A DNA stretch of 64,000 nt from Deroplatys truncata (taxonomy: Eukaryota > Arthropoda > Insecta > Mantodea > Mantidae): the NCBI GenBank assembly GCA_030765065.1, contig CM060979.1, positions 107,372,350 through 107,436,349 on the forward strand, in the 5' to 3' direction. A model generated the notes under the pieces. The model saw nothing but the letters and a program-made list of their open reading frames with translations, did no database searches and was not told where the DNA came from. Below are positions 46,587-57,858 of the stretch, one piece after another. Every line of letters begins with the position of its first letter. Within the stretch, counting starts at the first letter, position 1. The translations under genes and the position numbers were made by a program.

Positions 46587-46790
46587 ATGGAAAATGTAAT
46601 AGACGATGCGTCCATTGATGTGGAAAACGAAGAGGTTTGGAAAAGTGGATGTGACGAGTTAACACCAAAGAAATCAAAACGGAGTTATAAGTGGGCATAT
46701 ACTTCATTCTGCAAATGTTTAAAAGAAAAAAGTGTATATATTAAGTTAAAGAATGTATTGCCGTATTTCGTTCTAAGAAGTAGAAATTGA
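46587..46790 (+). CDS. Small open frame, unrecognised, doubtful
   Basis: The frame reads MENVIDDASIDVENEEVWKS, then DELTPKKSKRSYKWAY and SFCKCLKEKS. It is charged and hydrophilic and starts only 18 bases after the end of AR copy 6. I do not recognise it. It could be a first exon, a fragment of a transposon protein or chance. No strong start context or splice donor was established. Confidence 0.15.
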   Translation: MENVIDDASIDVENEEVWKSGCDELTPKKSKRSYKWAYTSFCKCLKEKSVYIKLKNVLPYFVLRSRN

Positions 46791-48065
46791 TTAGTCCAGT
46801 AAGTTTGTAATCGAAATTTTCGATGTTAAAACTATGATAAAATTAAATGATGGAACTGATACTGGAACTTTCAATAAGTTAGTGTTTGTATTGCATGGGT
46901 TTACTTCCCACAGTGCTTTTTGTCACTTATTTTAGCACTAAGATTTTCTTGTTTTCATAGCAACCACATTGCATGTGGGAATGTCAACTTCTGATCCGTA
47001 GTAACAATATTGGTATCACAAATTAGTTACATCGTGCAAAATAATGTATCGGGATAAAATAACAGTAAATGCATCATTGAAGATCGAGAAAGGGATTCTC
47101 CAGTGCATTAGCGCATGTGATTGCCTAGTATTTTTTCGATAATACAAATGATACTTACAAGAAGACAACGCTAATAATTTACCAACAACTGTTGTACATG
47201 GTGATTCCAGTCACCAACGTTAACCTTGGTGGCAAACTGGAGATCAATTATCCACGCCTAGTTGTTGACCTTAAAAAGTCAATAAGGTGCAGCTCATATT
47301 TAGCAGTAAATATGTAAGTGAATATGAAGAAATAAAACCGAAGTAAATAGCCACGTAAAATTTAAATAGTAAAATTCAACTATCAAATATCATTATGTTC
47401 CATGTCTGCAATAATAAAAAATCAAAAGTTAGAGGATTTAATAAACGCCATACACATACGTGCAATAAAACAGACAAAACGCGCAGGTAGGATATGTTAC
47501 CAGCACTGAATACAGGAAATTCAATTTTCCACCATGACCGCATGCACGGGAAGTGGATAAAAATACATCATCAGCGAAAAAATGTATTATTAAGTGGCAA
47601 AGCGACCGGGTGTATCAGAAGAAATGAAAACAGGACGAAGTTCACGATGCAGAGATACAATAGTCAAGATCAGTACGCCTGATCGGTTTACCATTATACG
47701 TAATTGTGATAAAGATTTTCATAATTCACAGGTATTTTAGCTGCAAACTGCTCTATTAATGTAATACAAAATATAAATTTAATCTGTACTGAAAGTGACT
47801 CAAAATAAATTGTGAGGTTAGAAATACTGGAGACATTGTCTAAGCTGTGACATTTTCTTGTATACCGATCGTTTCTTGTTTCTAGTGATTTAAAATACTT
47901 ATTTAACTCAATATATGATTTATGTGTTGATAAGGCACTTCTGTATCAGCTTACCACTCGGCGACTAGCGTAAGCCCACTCTATTGTCCCGACTATTACT
48001 AATTCATTTTTCATTTATATTACTATACTTAACAGCAATGAACACATCGCTACTCAAATGAAAAA
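46791..48065. other. Intergenic DNA, no gene seen
   Basis: No recognisable feature. Confidence 0.35.
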
Positions 48066-49054
48066 TGTGTGTTACATTTACATGATTTTCTCTACCCTCT
48101 ATGGCTTTAATGAAATTTTATATCAAGATTTATTTTGATGTTTTGGACATCCTGAACTTTATATTTGATTGGAAGATAAAATAAACTATTCTTTAAATTA
48201 AGTATTATAAGTAATTGTAAGATCCATATTTAATGATTAAAAGATTAAATTACCTCTACAAATTATTTTTACGCAAGTTTATTTCCCTACCTATTTCATT
48301 TTAATCGAGATAATCCTTTCCGGAAATAGCTGCATTACACATTTCGTTATAGATACAAAGGAAACAGCGATAGTCAAATGTTTTAGAACTGGACGCTGTT
48401 AAAATTCCATACGCTTTCCATAGCATCGCGAGAAACAACTATAAATCGACAGGACTTCAAAAGAATTAGTAGTATTGTAAATTCGAACCGTTAATAACGG
48501 ATATCTGGGAAATGGCTTATGCCCCAAAAAGGTTACTTGAAATAAACTGAGTATTTTAAAGAGATCTACTTTTTGTGTAGTGCGTTTTTTGTCTATCGCT
48601 TTACGTTTGCCAGTTATGCAAGATTATACAAAATTCCTTTCGAATGAATAGAGCTTCACAGACTATTCCCAGAAAATTCAAGATATAGTTTTACTTCTCA
48701 TGTAAACATCTTTAATATAGGGTATTTTAATCAAAATTGTTAGAGCTATATTTTTTATAAAGTCAAAACTTTCGAAAGCTGTTCCAGTTAAAGGGTAGTT
48801 TGGGTTGGGAGACTTTCTTGAAAATCTTCGTGCTGCTTCTGTGGAAGATCCTGAATCTAAATACCAAGTTTGGTGTTTATCCGACTTTTCGTTTTTGGGT
48901 TACGTTGTTCACAAACACACACGGAAAGTTTTCTATAAATGCTCCTTTTGGATTCAGGGGGCCTCAAAGCATGTATTTCCGGTGAAATCTTGGTATGAGT
49001 TTTTGAATGGAATACAATATCTTCTCTTCCTACTATGTACGTGGTAGAGAAAGT
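48066..49054 (+). repeat. AR dispersed repeat, copy 7
   Basis: Starts GTGTGTTACATTTACATG and ends GTACGTGGTAGAGAAAG. It follows the AR order well, with a short insertion at 48102-48252. Two overlapping open frames near 48800-49047 correspond to the same region as an open frame in AR copy 4. Confidence 0.75.
48102..48252. mobile_element. Small insertion (about 151 bp) in AR copy 7
   Basis: AR continuity is broken between CCTCTA (48096-48101) and CCTCTA (48253-48258), a possible 6-bp duplication. The insert contains ATAAGTAATTGTAAGATCC, shared with 35232-35290. No terminal inverted repeats are obvious, so the class is unknown. Confidence 0.45.
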
Positions 49055-52000
49055 AAAAATGTGGCCTCTTTAGCAAATGAATAACGAAGTAATAAATAAC
49101 TTAAAACCCAATACTACTTGACTCTTCGATATCCTTAAAAATGAAATTTAGTAATGAACGTCAAAGACTTGAGACGGTGCACTCGTCGCCTCACACTCTG
49201 ATGACAGTCAAGGGTATACCAGGGGCGGATGGGAGGTAGCAACGGGTTATTTGGTTTCGGGGTTTGTCTAAGTTTGTCCGAGATCTCTTCCTGAATATTC
49301 AAGGTGTGGGATCTGCTCAGTTATATGAGTGCACTGCAAGTTTGTTATATTATAATAAATTTATTATCATGTTGTTGTCACACTCGCCGCCGCGTGAATG
49401 GTCTGACTTCTTAATTAGTGAAATGTTCATTCGTCGTAGCAACCTGTCCGCGTCCGATAAAAAATTTACAACATCTAAATGTATCTTGCCACGATGACCG
49501 TAGGCTATGCAGCGGAACAAATTTGAATAGTATATATTACTGGTCACGAGCAACGCGCGACATCTTTGACGTCATAACCGCCAAGTCCGAGGTCCTCCCT
49601 CTGCCGTACGGCGTCTTGACTCGCGAAGTTGTTTTAGCGCAATGATGTGTTCAAGAAAAACCTATTTCGGGTATGACATAAATTTCCCCTTCTTTCGTCC
49701 CTTTGCTAACTTTTGCTACTCACGTGACATTTTCCTGCCAATTTTATTTGCTTCTCAAAATCATTGAACTTGTTCTCATTAGACAGTTTATATTTTATTA
49801 ACACGCCCACGGACAGTTGAATTTCTCACGCTGGTATTCCATCTAAGATATACTACATAGACTTTGAAACCGAGCTAATCTGTGGACTTTTTGTTTGTGT
49901 CACGTAGAGAGTGGTGTACTGTGCTTAGACATACTGGCGCCGAGCGTAACCCTCGGGGAAGGTGGCCTTTACATGCCTTCCGATGGCTCATTGTATTCTG
50001 GAAATTCACACGTTCTCACGCACGCACATGCTATTTCATGTTATTATGATTTAGTAAACGCACATTATTTTACAATACGGGCAACTTGTTTTACGTTCAT
50101 TATTTGAGTTCTACTGCTTCTAATTACATTAGCTTAATATCTAATGATATGTTGCATGTTAACGGACAGGACAGACGGCCTCAGGCTCTGTGCTAAATCC
50201 TTAGCTTTCGGATCCTCCATCTGCTTTTATATGATAAATTTCGCTGTTTTTCTTATTGATTTAATCTTCCCTCTCCTTTTAGATGCTTCTCTGAGAGTGG
50301 AGCAACATATTAATCCTAAATGGCAACCGAAACCAGTATTTATAAGCAAATTGTAAGGGGTGGTGGTGCATTGTTAATTTATAAGATACGTAACATACTG
50401 ATTAGAGATTGTAATAGAGAATCCCAGGAAAGAATCATTTCAAGTTTTCTCTGTGATTGATTTGACTACAGCTCTTTGTTTTAAACCTGAAAGAACGATA
50501 ATTCATAAATCGTAACAAACTCATCTGGAGAATAAATTGAGAACTTCAAATCATTAGGGGATGGAAGAAAACCGATGATTAGACCTTTACAAACAAATAC
50601 TGCATTTAAAACGGTGAATTCTAAAGTTGAAGCCCAACTCGTCTTAAAAATCCAGCTGTACAATCTAGGAATAAACATTGAGGCAGATTTAGTGATCAGC
50701 TTAAAAGGAGAGAACATCATTATCATGGATAAATTAACGGATGTTAGTTAAGTATGCGAACACTCGCACACCTTGATAATATACATGTAGTGCATTAGTA
50801 AAAAGCAGAAGGAGTATATAATCAGACGTATTACTTAAAATACTAATACAAAACGCAAACAAGCGATATAATTTGAATATACTTATGTAAAGTTATACAC
50901 CACAAAAAGGGACTTCATTTTGAATAAATAAAACAATATACATATAGAGTAATATACCTGGATGTAATCACACACCCTGCCCCATTATCAACGCTTTCAT
51001 ATCTAGTCTGTCTCACTTTACGTATTTTCTCCTGCTTCTTGCGGGACAGTAAATTCCAGATGTGATAATCCTCGATTCAATATGGTAGGGGCCACAGTAA
51101 ATATTTTATACTACAATGGCCAGGATATGTACTCCCAATCCCTCCTCTTCCAGATCGATGAGAATAGCTTTCGTCGCTCTAAAATCAATCCTTTGTTAAT
51201 GATTTTGTCACCTGTTTTGTTGCAGTGCTCCATATGCTACTCAGATTTTAGCCCAGTGTGTACCAAAAAAAAAACCATGTTGCACATATTACACAATTAT
51301 TTACCTTGTCTATTAATTCGGGTGGTTCAAACTTTCCTCCACCCGCTCCTTCTGTTACCTGACCCGCTTTCTAACCGTGGTTGCAGATTTGCATAATTTT
51401 AGATTGGTCCCGATGAATAATTATCAGCCAGTATTCACCTGCTCTAATTTTGAACACAGTAGTGAGTTTCCTCATAATTTCTCTTGCCCTTTTCTACACT
51501 CCTAATTTCTTTCACATTTCGGCATAACCTACTTCATATCTTTCCCTTATCAACTTCGATTTCTGTACAGCTTTAATAAACATATTTCACTCTCTAAGAG
51601 ACTGGTTTTATCGTTAGTGTGAGCTTAAGGTCTATATTAAAAATATGATCACATATAATTTTATTGTGTTAGCATACAAGTGGTATGAGCATTCGCTGTA
51701 CAAACTTGTAACCCTTCCTAACGCAATAGTTTAAGCTGAATTAAGCACAGATAGCACCCGTTTATAGGTCAGTGCACATTAAAGCAGATTTGTTTGTATG
51801 CTTTATAATGTTTCTTTCTCTTGTTGGATTTTAAATAAATCTACATAAAACACATGAGAAATAATACGCGAAAGACTGACATTTGTTCACTTATTTCGTT
51901 TTCCTTTTATATTTCTAACTTATTTTTCCTGGTATTGTACTCGGAGTTTCATTCCTTTCTTCCTGCAGCGATATTAGATCCAGAAAACTCCTGATACTTG

Positions 52001-52158
52001 AAAGCGTGAAGCGACTTAATGTAATAACAAATAGTATACTGTGAAGTTATCCATAGGAACAAACTTGTGCAGCATACCTGCCCAATGTAACATGTTGTAA
52101 TAAAATTGGGAAAGTTAGAATAAAATATGTAAGGAATAAATTTATTACAATAAAAATA
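49055..52158. other. 3.1 kb without a recognisable gene or repeat
   Basis: The GC-richer patches at 49140-49660 and 49890-50000 contain overlapping short frames on both strands without motifs. A 104-codon plus frame at 51082-51396 is leucine-rich and not recognisable. Promoter, tRNA-like or terminal-repeat structure was not seen. Confidence 0.35.
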
Positions 52159-52758
52159 TGATGTGTTACCTTCACATGTATTCCTCTGCTACTCTTCTGC
52201 AAACTATCCTTACAAAAGCTTATTATTCTAGCTACTTCCTGCTAATTAAGATAAACACTTAATTCACACTTATACATTTCGCTGTAGGATGCCATAATCA
52301 GAATTTTAAAGAGCATATCGTTATAGGATGGCTCTGAAATTCCACAGTCTTTGCATTATCACGACAAAGAAGAAGAAAAAACGAATAGTCACTTCCCATT
52401 TGAGAAAAATACAAATTTTCGAAAATTCAAATCAGGAATATCTCGGAAATGATTAACTCAAAAAAATTGTATTTTATATATACTGTGTGCTTATACAGGA
52501 TATACATTTCTTATATAGTAAGATCTTGTTTATATCTTACGATATAGACAAGATCTTATACATAAGCAATTCAGAATGAAGAGAAACTCGTAGGCTATTC
52601 ACAGAAAATTCAAAATAGAATTTTTCATGCAACGGTATTAAGCATATTGTATTTTAATCAAAATCGTTGGAGGAATTTTTGAGAAAGTCAAAAATAAAAA
52701 CAATTTTTCATGTAAATGGTATTTATGGATGGGCAGGTTTTGTTGAAAATCCTCGTTT
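52159..52758 (+). repeat. AR dispersed repeat, copy 8, left part
   Basis: Starts GATGTGTTACCTTCACATG and runs through the AR order to TGAAAATCCTCGTTT, where the LTR retrotransposon begins. The rest of the copy is at 61342-61545. The last four bases, GTTT, are the left target duplication. Confidence 0.75.
52755..52758. repeat. Target site duplication, left (GTTT)
   Basis: GTTT directly outside the 3' LTR. It is repeated at 61342-61345 outside the other LTR. Confidence 0.85.
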
Positions 52759-53900
52759 TGTGGGGATCACCTCCTCATCCGTTGCTGTAGCTTACCTTGA
52801 TGCTTCTCCCATTAGTTCCAGAAGTTCTCAGCGTGTTGGTTCTCTTCAATTTATCCTCGGCTAGCCTCAGTAATTTTTCTTAAATTATATGGGAGCATGG
52901 ACTTATCCTCGGTAAAGGAAAACGTAGATCTCGGGTGGTGATATAGGAAGACATAGACTTGCTTTGTTGATGAAAAGATGACACTGCCGTTTCTTTTTAT
53001 TTAATTAACACTCGTAGTATACAAAACTGGTATTGCCGCTGTAAAATACTGTCCACCGCTGTTAAACTATGGCGTGGATATGGCACGAAATATAACTATT
53101 CTTATTGTCGCTTTAAGAGTAGCAGATCTTAGGTGTGTTGTTAGAACTATCTTGATTCCCTGTTTTGGCGCGATATCTCACACATCCTGCAGCATCTCTC
53201 CCTGACCACACATGACATAAACTGCCGAATAAAATGCAATACTAAGCTGACATTACAAAGCTGACTTGATTCCTTTCTGGGCGCGATATCTCACGCATCC
53301 TGCAGCATCTCTCCCTGACTACACATTACCAAAACTGCCGCGAATTTTCCCCAAACAGATCCATTTATAGTCTCAGGCTTCTGAGGCTGCTTCCTTTCCT
53401 ATTGGTCCATTTTTAGCGCGACTCGACGCGTCTAACTATTTCGAATAAACTTTCAGGGATCTCATTGGTCCAATTTTAATATAAATCGCGGCTTTTCCTA
53501 CATTTACCGTTAAGGTTGTCTTTCTCACTCACTTGGTCACGGCGAATTATCAAATAATGGGACAAAGGCTCTACACCCTCGCTGTAGGAATAATAGCACA
53601 GCGACCGGAGAGAGGTAATAAAACTAGGTTTTCTGCCTTCGAAAGCACTATTCCTGTAGCTAAAACTTTCCCTCGTGGACAGTATTTTAACATAGCGCTT
53701 AAATTATTTACATTAAACCATTTATAACTCTACTAATATTAATAACCTAGATAGATACATAATGTTAAATCACCCTTCTTAAAATATACAAGCAGTATGA
53801 GAAAAAGATATTTACATAATACGATTTAACATCACTAAAAGTTAATTAATAAGTTATCTGTAATTATAGTTCTTGGGCTCGGCCTAGAGTTGCCGTTTCA
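52759..53900 (-). mobile_element. 3' LTR of Gypsy-type retrotransposon
   Basis: 1142 bp. In element orientation it starts TGAAACGGCAACTC and ends GATCCCCACA, so the ends are TG...CA. It matches the other LTR except for one substitution (G at about 53392 where the 5' LTR has A) and two missing single bases near 52785-52790. It contains two copies of a block of about 76 bp (53151-53227 and 53265-53340) with GCGCGATATCTCAC and CCTGCAGCATCTCTCCCTGA. A sense-strand AATAAA lies at 52996-53001 and could be the polyadenylation signal. A TATA-like TTTATATT lies near 53480-53490. Confidence 0.95.
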
Positions 53901-54294
53901 AATTGCCCTGTTCTGGAAAAGAATAAATTTTTCAACACTTGATACAATTTTCTTTTACAGAATAATTCCTCTGATTATGGCCTTTGTTCGTTTGTTTTGT
54001 TGACAGAGACCCTTCGCTATACCTGCTCCTTCACAAGGGCTCTGACAAACCGGTGATGTTTATATTTGGGTCATTCACTCTACACTCTCCCTTTAAAAAC
54101 AGGTTTCCGAGAGACGTTTCTTATACACAATACATTTCCCGCACACGAATAACTTGTGACGCATACAAATACTCTAATACCCAATTTAAGTTCTAAAATT
54201 AAATCTATTTACATACATATTGGTACATAATTATTATGCCTTTATTTATTTCTTTACATCCTTATTTATCGGGTGTATTACCTTTACTATTTGT
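53901..54294 (-). other. Region between pol and 3' LTR, no env
   Basis: 394 bp with no envelope-like frame. Directly beside the LTR the sense strand reads AGAACAGGGCAATT, a weak polypurine-tract candidate. Confidence 0.6.
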
Positions 54295-57200
54295 TCACAG
54301 GGGTGTTACCTCATTTCGAGTAAAACTAACCTGATTCTTTTCATTATATTCTTCACCCTTCTCATTCTCTAAACATTTGTACGGTTTGAGCAACTGTTTA
54401 TGGTATCTCCCTACGATCTTGGAATTCTTTATTTCTTGTAACTCAAATGTATCCGAGCCAAAAATGTTAATCACCCGGTATGGACCTTTAAATAAATTTT
54501 CCATTCTATGATACCTTTTGTTCAGAATGCTAGACTTTTTCTTGTCCCGTACCAATACTAAGTCTCCCAATTTGATCAACCAGTGTTTTCGTTTCTTCTT
54601 CTTAAACTTTTCTTTTCTTTTCTGCGCCTTATTGGCCATTCTTTCAAAAGCTTTCTTAAACATCTCTTCTTCCGTTAGTGCTTTCGGATCTTTAGCTTCT
54701 AGTGTCTGTGGTAATTCCCCTTCGAGTGTTTCCATTAATTTCCCCTTCATCAGCTCGATGGGCTTATAACCGGTAGTAGGGCTCACACTTTCATTTAAAA
54801 TACTTTCGATGCGCTGATAGTGATTTGCCCAATCACTGTGTTTTTTATTGGCCAAAATTCTCAAATAAACCGAAATGTCCCGTATTATTCTTTCGCAGGG
54901 ATTGCTTTGTGGGTGGTATTTTGAGCAATGATACAACGTGATTTCGTTTTCTTTTAAGGTGTCTACAAATTTTCTGCTGGTAAATATTGAAGCATTATCA
55001 CATAAAATTGCCTTCATCTTTCCAAATTGTGGAACATACGACTTCATTATCTTCCTTAGGCATGTTTCACTTGTAATCTTCCGGACTGGGTAAATTTTCA
55101 CAAATTTTGAAAATACATCTATTAACACTATTATATACCTAAATCCAAATTTACTACGAGGCATCTCACCATGACAGTCCAAGGTCACTAACATTCCTGG
55201 TTTTTCTCTTAGTATTGAGTTTGTCTCGTATTCGTATTGTATATTCAGTGGCTTTGCTTTTTGACATTGTAAGCATGTCGAAATTATTCTCCTTACTTTA
55301 TGGTGTAATTTTGGAATATACAGGTTTTCTTGGATCATTAAAGCGGTGCGTTCTGAGCCAGAATGTGCTAGAGCTTGATGGAACGTGCTTATGAGTTCAT
55401 TCTCCATGTTCTTAGGTATATATGTCTTCCATTTCTGTATTTCACTGCCATGTAGTTTATATAACACGCCCCCTTTTAACCCTATGTTTCCCTTGATATT
55501 TTCATCTATTTCTGGGGCCTTTTTTATTAATTTATTTAACTTCTCATCTCGTCGCTGCTGGTCCCCTATTCCTTTTAATTCTTTTATCAATCCTTTACTC
55601 AAGGGTATTTCAATACTCATTAATGTTACTTCATTTTTAGGGCGTTCTATTCTCTCCGGTATTTCACTGTTGTTATGTAACCTAGACAGCAAATCGCTAA
55701 AAACATTTGTTTTTCCTGGAATGTGTTTCACCTCAACATCATACGAAAGAATCTCATGGATGTACCTAGATAATTTAGTACTCGTAAGCCGACAACGTTT
55801 CATAAATGAAAGACTCACATGATCTGTGTATATAATAACCTTCTGTAGATATATATATGATCTAAATTTCTGTAGTGCGTAATACACAGCACAGATCTCT
55901 AATTCGGTGACCGAAGCATTTTTCTCTATTTGACTTAAACCTCTTGAAGCGGTACTTATCACGTGCAGTTGATTTTCCTCATCTGATTGGGCTAGGACAC
56001 ACCCATATCCGTGACCTGAAGCATCCACGTAAATCACATATGGTAGGTTGTCCTTGGGTCTCTCTAGTAGAATTGATTTTGCAAATAGTTCTTTTATCTT
56101 TTCAAAAGCTTTCTGGTGTACCTCGTCCCATTTCCATCGCACTTTCTTTTTAAGCAATTCGCGCAAAGGTGCTATTTCTGCGGCGTACCTCAGGATAAAT
56201 TTGCTTTGATAATTTAGCACTCCAAGAAACGACCTAACCTGCTTAACACTCTTGGGCGCTGGTATTCTTCTCACAGCCGCTACTCTTTCTTCGTTTGGCT
56301 TTATTCCTCTATCATTAATTACATAACCTAGAAATTCCACCTCACGGATGCAAAATTTGGATTTATTAATGTTCACCGTCATACCGTTTTCTCTCAGCTT
56401 TCTAAGCACATAATCCACATGTTTAATATGCTCATCAAAATTTTCATCAACTATTAGAAAATCGTCGATATATTGGATCAAAAATTCGTCGGCTGAGTCG
56501 CCAAATATTTTATCGATGGCTCTTAATAGTCCACTACATGACGTAAGCATACCAAAAGGCATTCTCAAAAATTCGAACTGTTTCCCAAAAAATAAAAAAG
56601 AAGTATACTTTCTAACATCCTCGTGAAGCTCAATCTGCCAGTATGACGCAGTTAAATCAATGGTGGAGAAATACTTGCCTTTGGTTATTTTTGACAGCAA
56701 TTTTTCTACACTTTCGCTCCGAAATCTGTCTGGTTGAGTGTGTTTATTTATCTTTCGACCATCTATCGTCATCCTAAGTTCGCCATTGCGTTTCGTCACC
56801 CAACATAATGGATTGCTATATGGAGAATTTGACTTTTGTATTATTTGGTCTCTCAACATTTTATCGATCACTTGTTTGGCTCTCTCCCTTAATGCAATCG
56901 GAATATCCCGATACTTGTGTGTGAAGGGTGCAATATCTTGTACCTTAAAACTGTGTTTGTATGCTTTGCACTTGCCTGGGACGTCCGAAAATACCGCTTT
57001 GTTTTCTTGTAACATTCGCCTTAATAGATGCCTTTGTGTCTCTGTGAGGTTCTCGGCAAGGGTCACTTTCTCCTCTACTGCTTCTACCTGGCTGCCGGTA
57101 TCTTGGAATTCTTTATTTCGGGCGTAACCATAATCTTTCTCATTGTGCTCCGTATACCCGTTGTAAAACCTGTCAGCGAACGCATGCATCTCATCGGTTT

Positions 57201-57858
57201 CTTCCCCTTGTACTATAGCAATTAATTTCTCACTCCTACCTGTTTGTACTAATTGTACGAAAAATCTTTCTTCGGCGATATCTTCTTCTCCTTGGGTTTT
57301 GTTATAAGTATCCTGCTTCATACCCTCTACAAAAGGGATTTCTAATAGTTTTCTGTTCTTCTCTATTTTCAAAACTTTATCAGCAAAATCAACCCTAGCT
57401 CTTAATTCAAACAAAACGTCACACCCAATCAAAATGTCACAAATCAAATTATTGATTACCAGAAAAATAAACTCAAATTTGTCTTCTCCTATTTTTATGT
57501 TCAACATTACTTGCATTTTTATTCGGGTAACCTCTTTGTTAACTGCTACCCGGCATACCGTGTTCCTTATGGGTAATGTCATTAGCTTAATTCCTTTATT
57601 TACCAGGTTCTGATATAACCTCAGGCTGCATACACTCACATTGGCTCCAGAGTCTATTAAAGCGTTATATTCTTCATCCAACAATACTACTTTTATGCTA
57701 GGGGAATCTGTCAGATCCTTTTCCGAGTGATTTTGAATAGTAGTTATCAGTTCTCCCAGTATAAAGTCATCTTTGAGCCCTGTTTCACATTTTCTGTTTA
57801 TTTGAGAATTTTGCGCGCTTAGAATCCGCTCCGAGCTCCTGATTGGATCCTGTCTTAG
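54295..57858 (-). CDS. pol: Pol polyprotein of Gypsy-type LTR retrotransposon
   Basis: Encodes protease, reverse transcriptase, RNase H and integrase, which copy the RNA genome and insert the DNA. The frame is open for 1187 codons from the likely -1 frameshift. Residues below are counted from the codon at 57684. The aspartic protease has ALIDSGANVSVCS (11-13) and a late ILIGCD (85-89). Reverse transcriptase has TIDLTASYW (343) and the catalytic YIDD (405-408). RNase H has YVDASG (554), ELEICAVYYAL (595) and YTDH (621). Integrase has a zinc-binding H769, H773, C804, C807 and the triad D836, D896, E931. The last spacing is 34 residues, as in NPxER-type Gypsy lineages. A C-terminal KGPYRV (1067) resembles a GPY/F module. 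No chromodomain is seen. No stop or frameshift interrupts the frame, so this copy looks functional. Confidence 0.97.
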   Translation of the reverse strand, partial: LRQDPIRSSERILSAQNSQINRKCETGLKDDFILGELITTIQNHSEKDLTDSPSIKVVLLDEEYNALIDSGANVSVCSLRLYQNLVNKGIKLMTLPIRNTVCRVAVNKEVTRIKMQVMLNIKIGEDKFEFIFLVINNLICDILIGCDVLFELRARVDFADKVLKIEKNRKLLEIPFVEGMKQDTYNKTQGEEDIAEERFFVQLVQTGRSEKLIAIVQGEETDEMHAFADRFYNGYTEHNEKDYGYARNKEFQDTGSQVEAVEEKVTLAENLTETQRHLLRRMLQENKAVFSDVPGKCKAYKHSFKVQDIAPFTHKYRDIPIALRERAKQVIDKMLRDQIIQKSNSPYSNPLCWVTKRNGELRMTIDGRKINKHTQPDRFRSESVEKLLSKITKGKYFSTIDLTASYWQIELHEDVRKYTSFLFFGKQFEFLRMPFGMLTSCSGLLRAIDKIFGDSADEFLIQYIDDFLIVDENFDEHIKHVDYVLRKLRENGMTVNINKSKFCIREVEFLGYVINDRGIKPNEERVAAVRRIPAPKSVKQVRSFLGVLNYQSKFILRYAAEIAPLRELLKKKVRWKWDEVHQKAFEKIKELFAKSILLERPKDNLPYVIYVDASGHGYGCVLAQSDEENQLHVISTASRGLSQIEKNASVTELEICAVYYALQKFRSYIYLQKVIIYTDHVSLSFMKRCRLTSTKLSRYIHEILSYDVEVKHIPGKTNVFSDLLSRLHNNSEIPERIERPKNEVTLMSIEIPLSKGLIKELKGIGDQQRRDEKLNKLIKKAPEIDENIKGNIGLKGGVLYKLHGSEIQKWKTYIPKNMENELISTFHQALAHSGSERTALMIQENLYIPKLHHKVRRIISTCLQCQKAKPLNIQYEYETNSILREKPGMLVTLDCHGEMPRSKFGFRYIIVLIDVFSKFVKIYPVRKITSETCLRKIMKSYVPQFGKMKAILCDNASIFTSRKFVDTLKENEITLYHCSKYHPQSNPCERIIRDISVYLRILANKKHSDWANHYQRIESILNESVSPTTGYKPIELMKGKLMETLEGELPQTLEAKDPKALTEEEMFKKAFERMANKAQKRKEKFKKKKRKHWLIKLGDLVLVRDKKKSSILNKRYHRMENLFKGPYRVINIFGSDTFELQEIKNSKIVGRYHKQLLKPYKCLENEKGEEYNEKNQVSFTRNEVTPL

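Noticed and set aside
53533-53727. 64-codon plus frame repeated at 60974-61168
   Set aside because: It is identical in both LTRs because the LTRs are identical. It runs against the element's transcription and has no protein character.
53901-54294. Envelope gene
   Set aside because: Only 394 bp remain between pol and the LTR, with no frame long enough.
55385-57127. Plus-strand frames of up to 145 codons
   Set aside because: Antisense shadows of pol, which has complete catalytic motifs on the minus strand.
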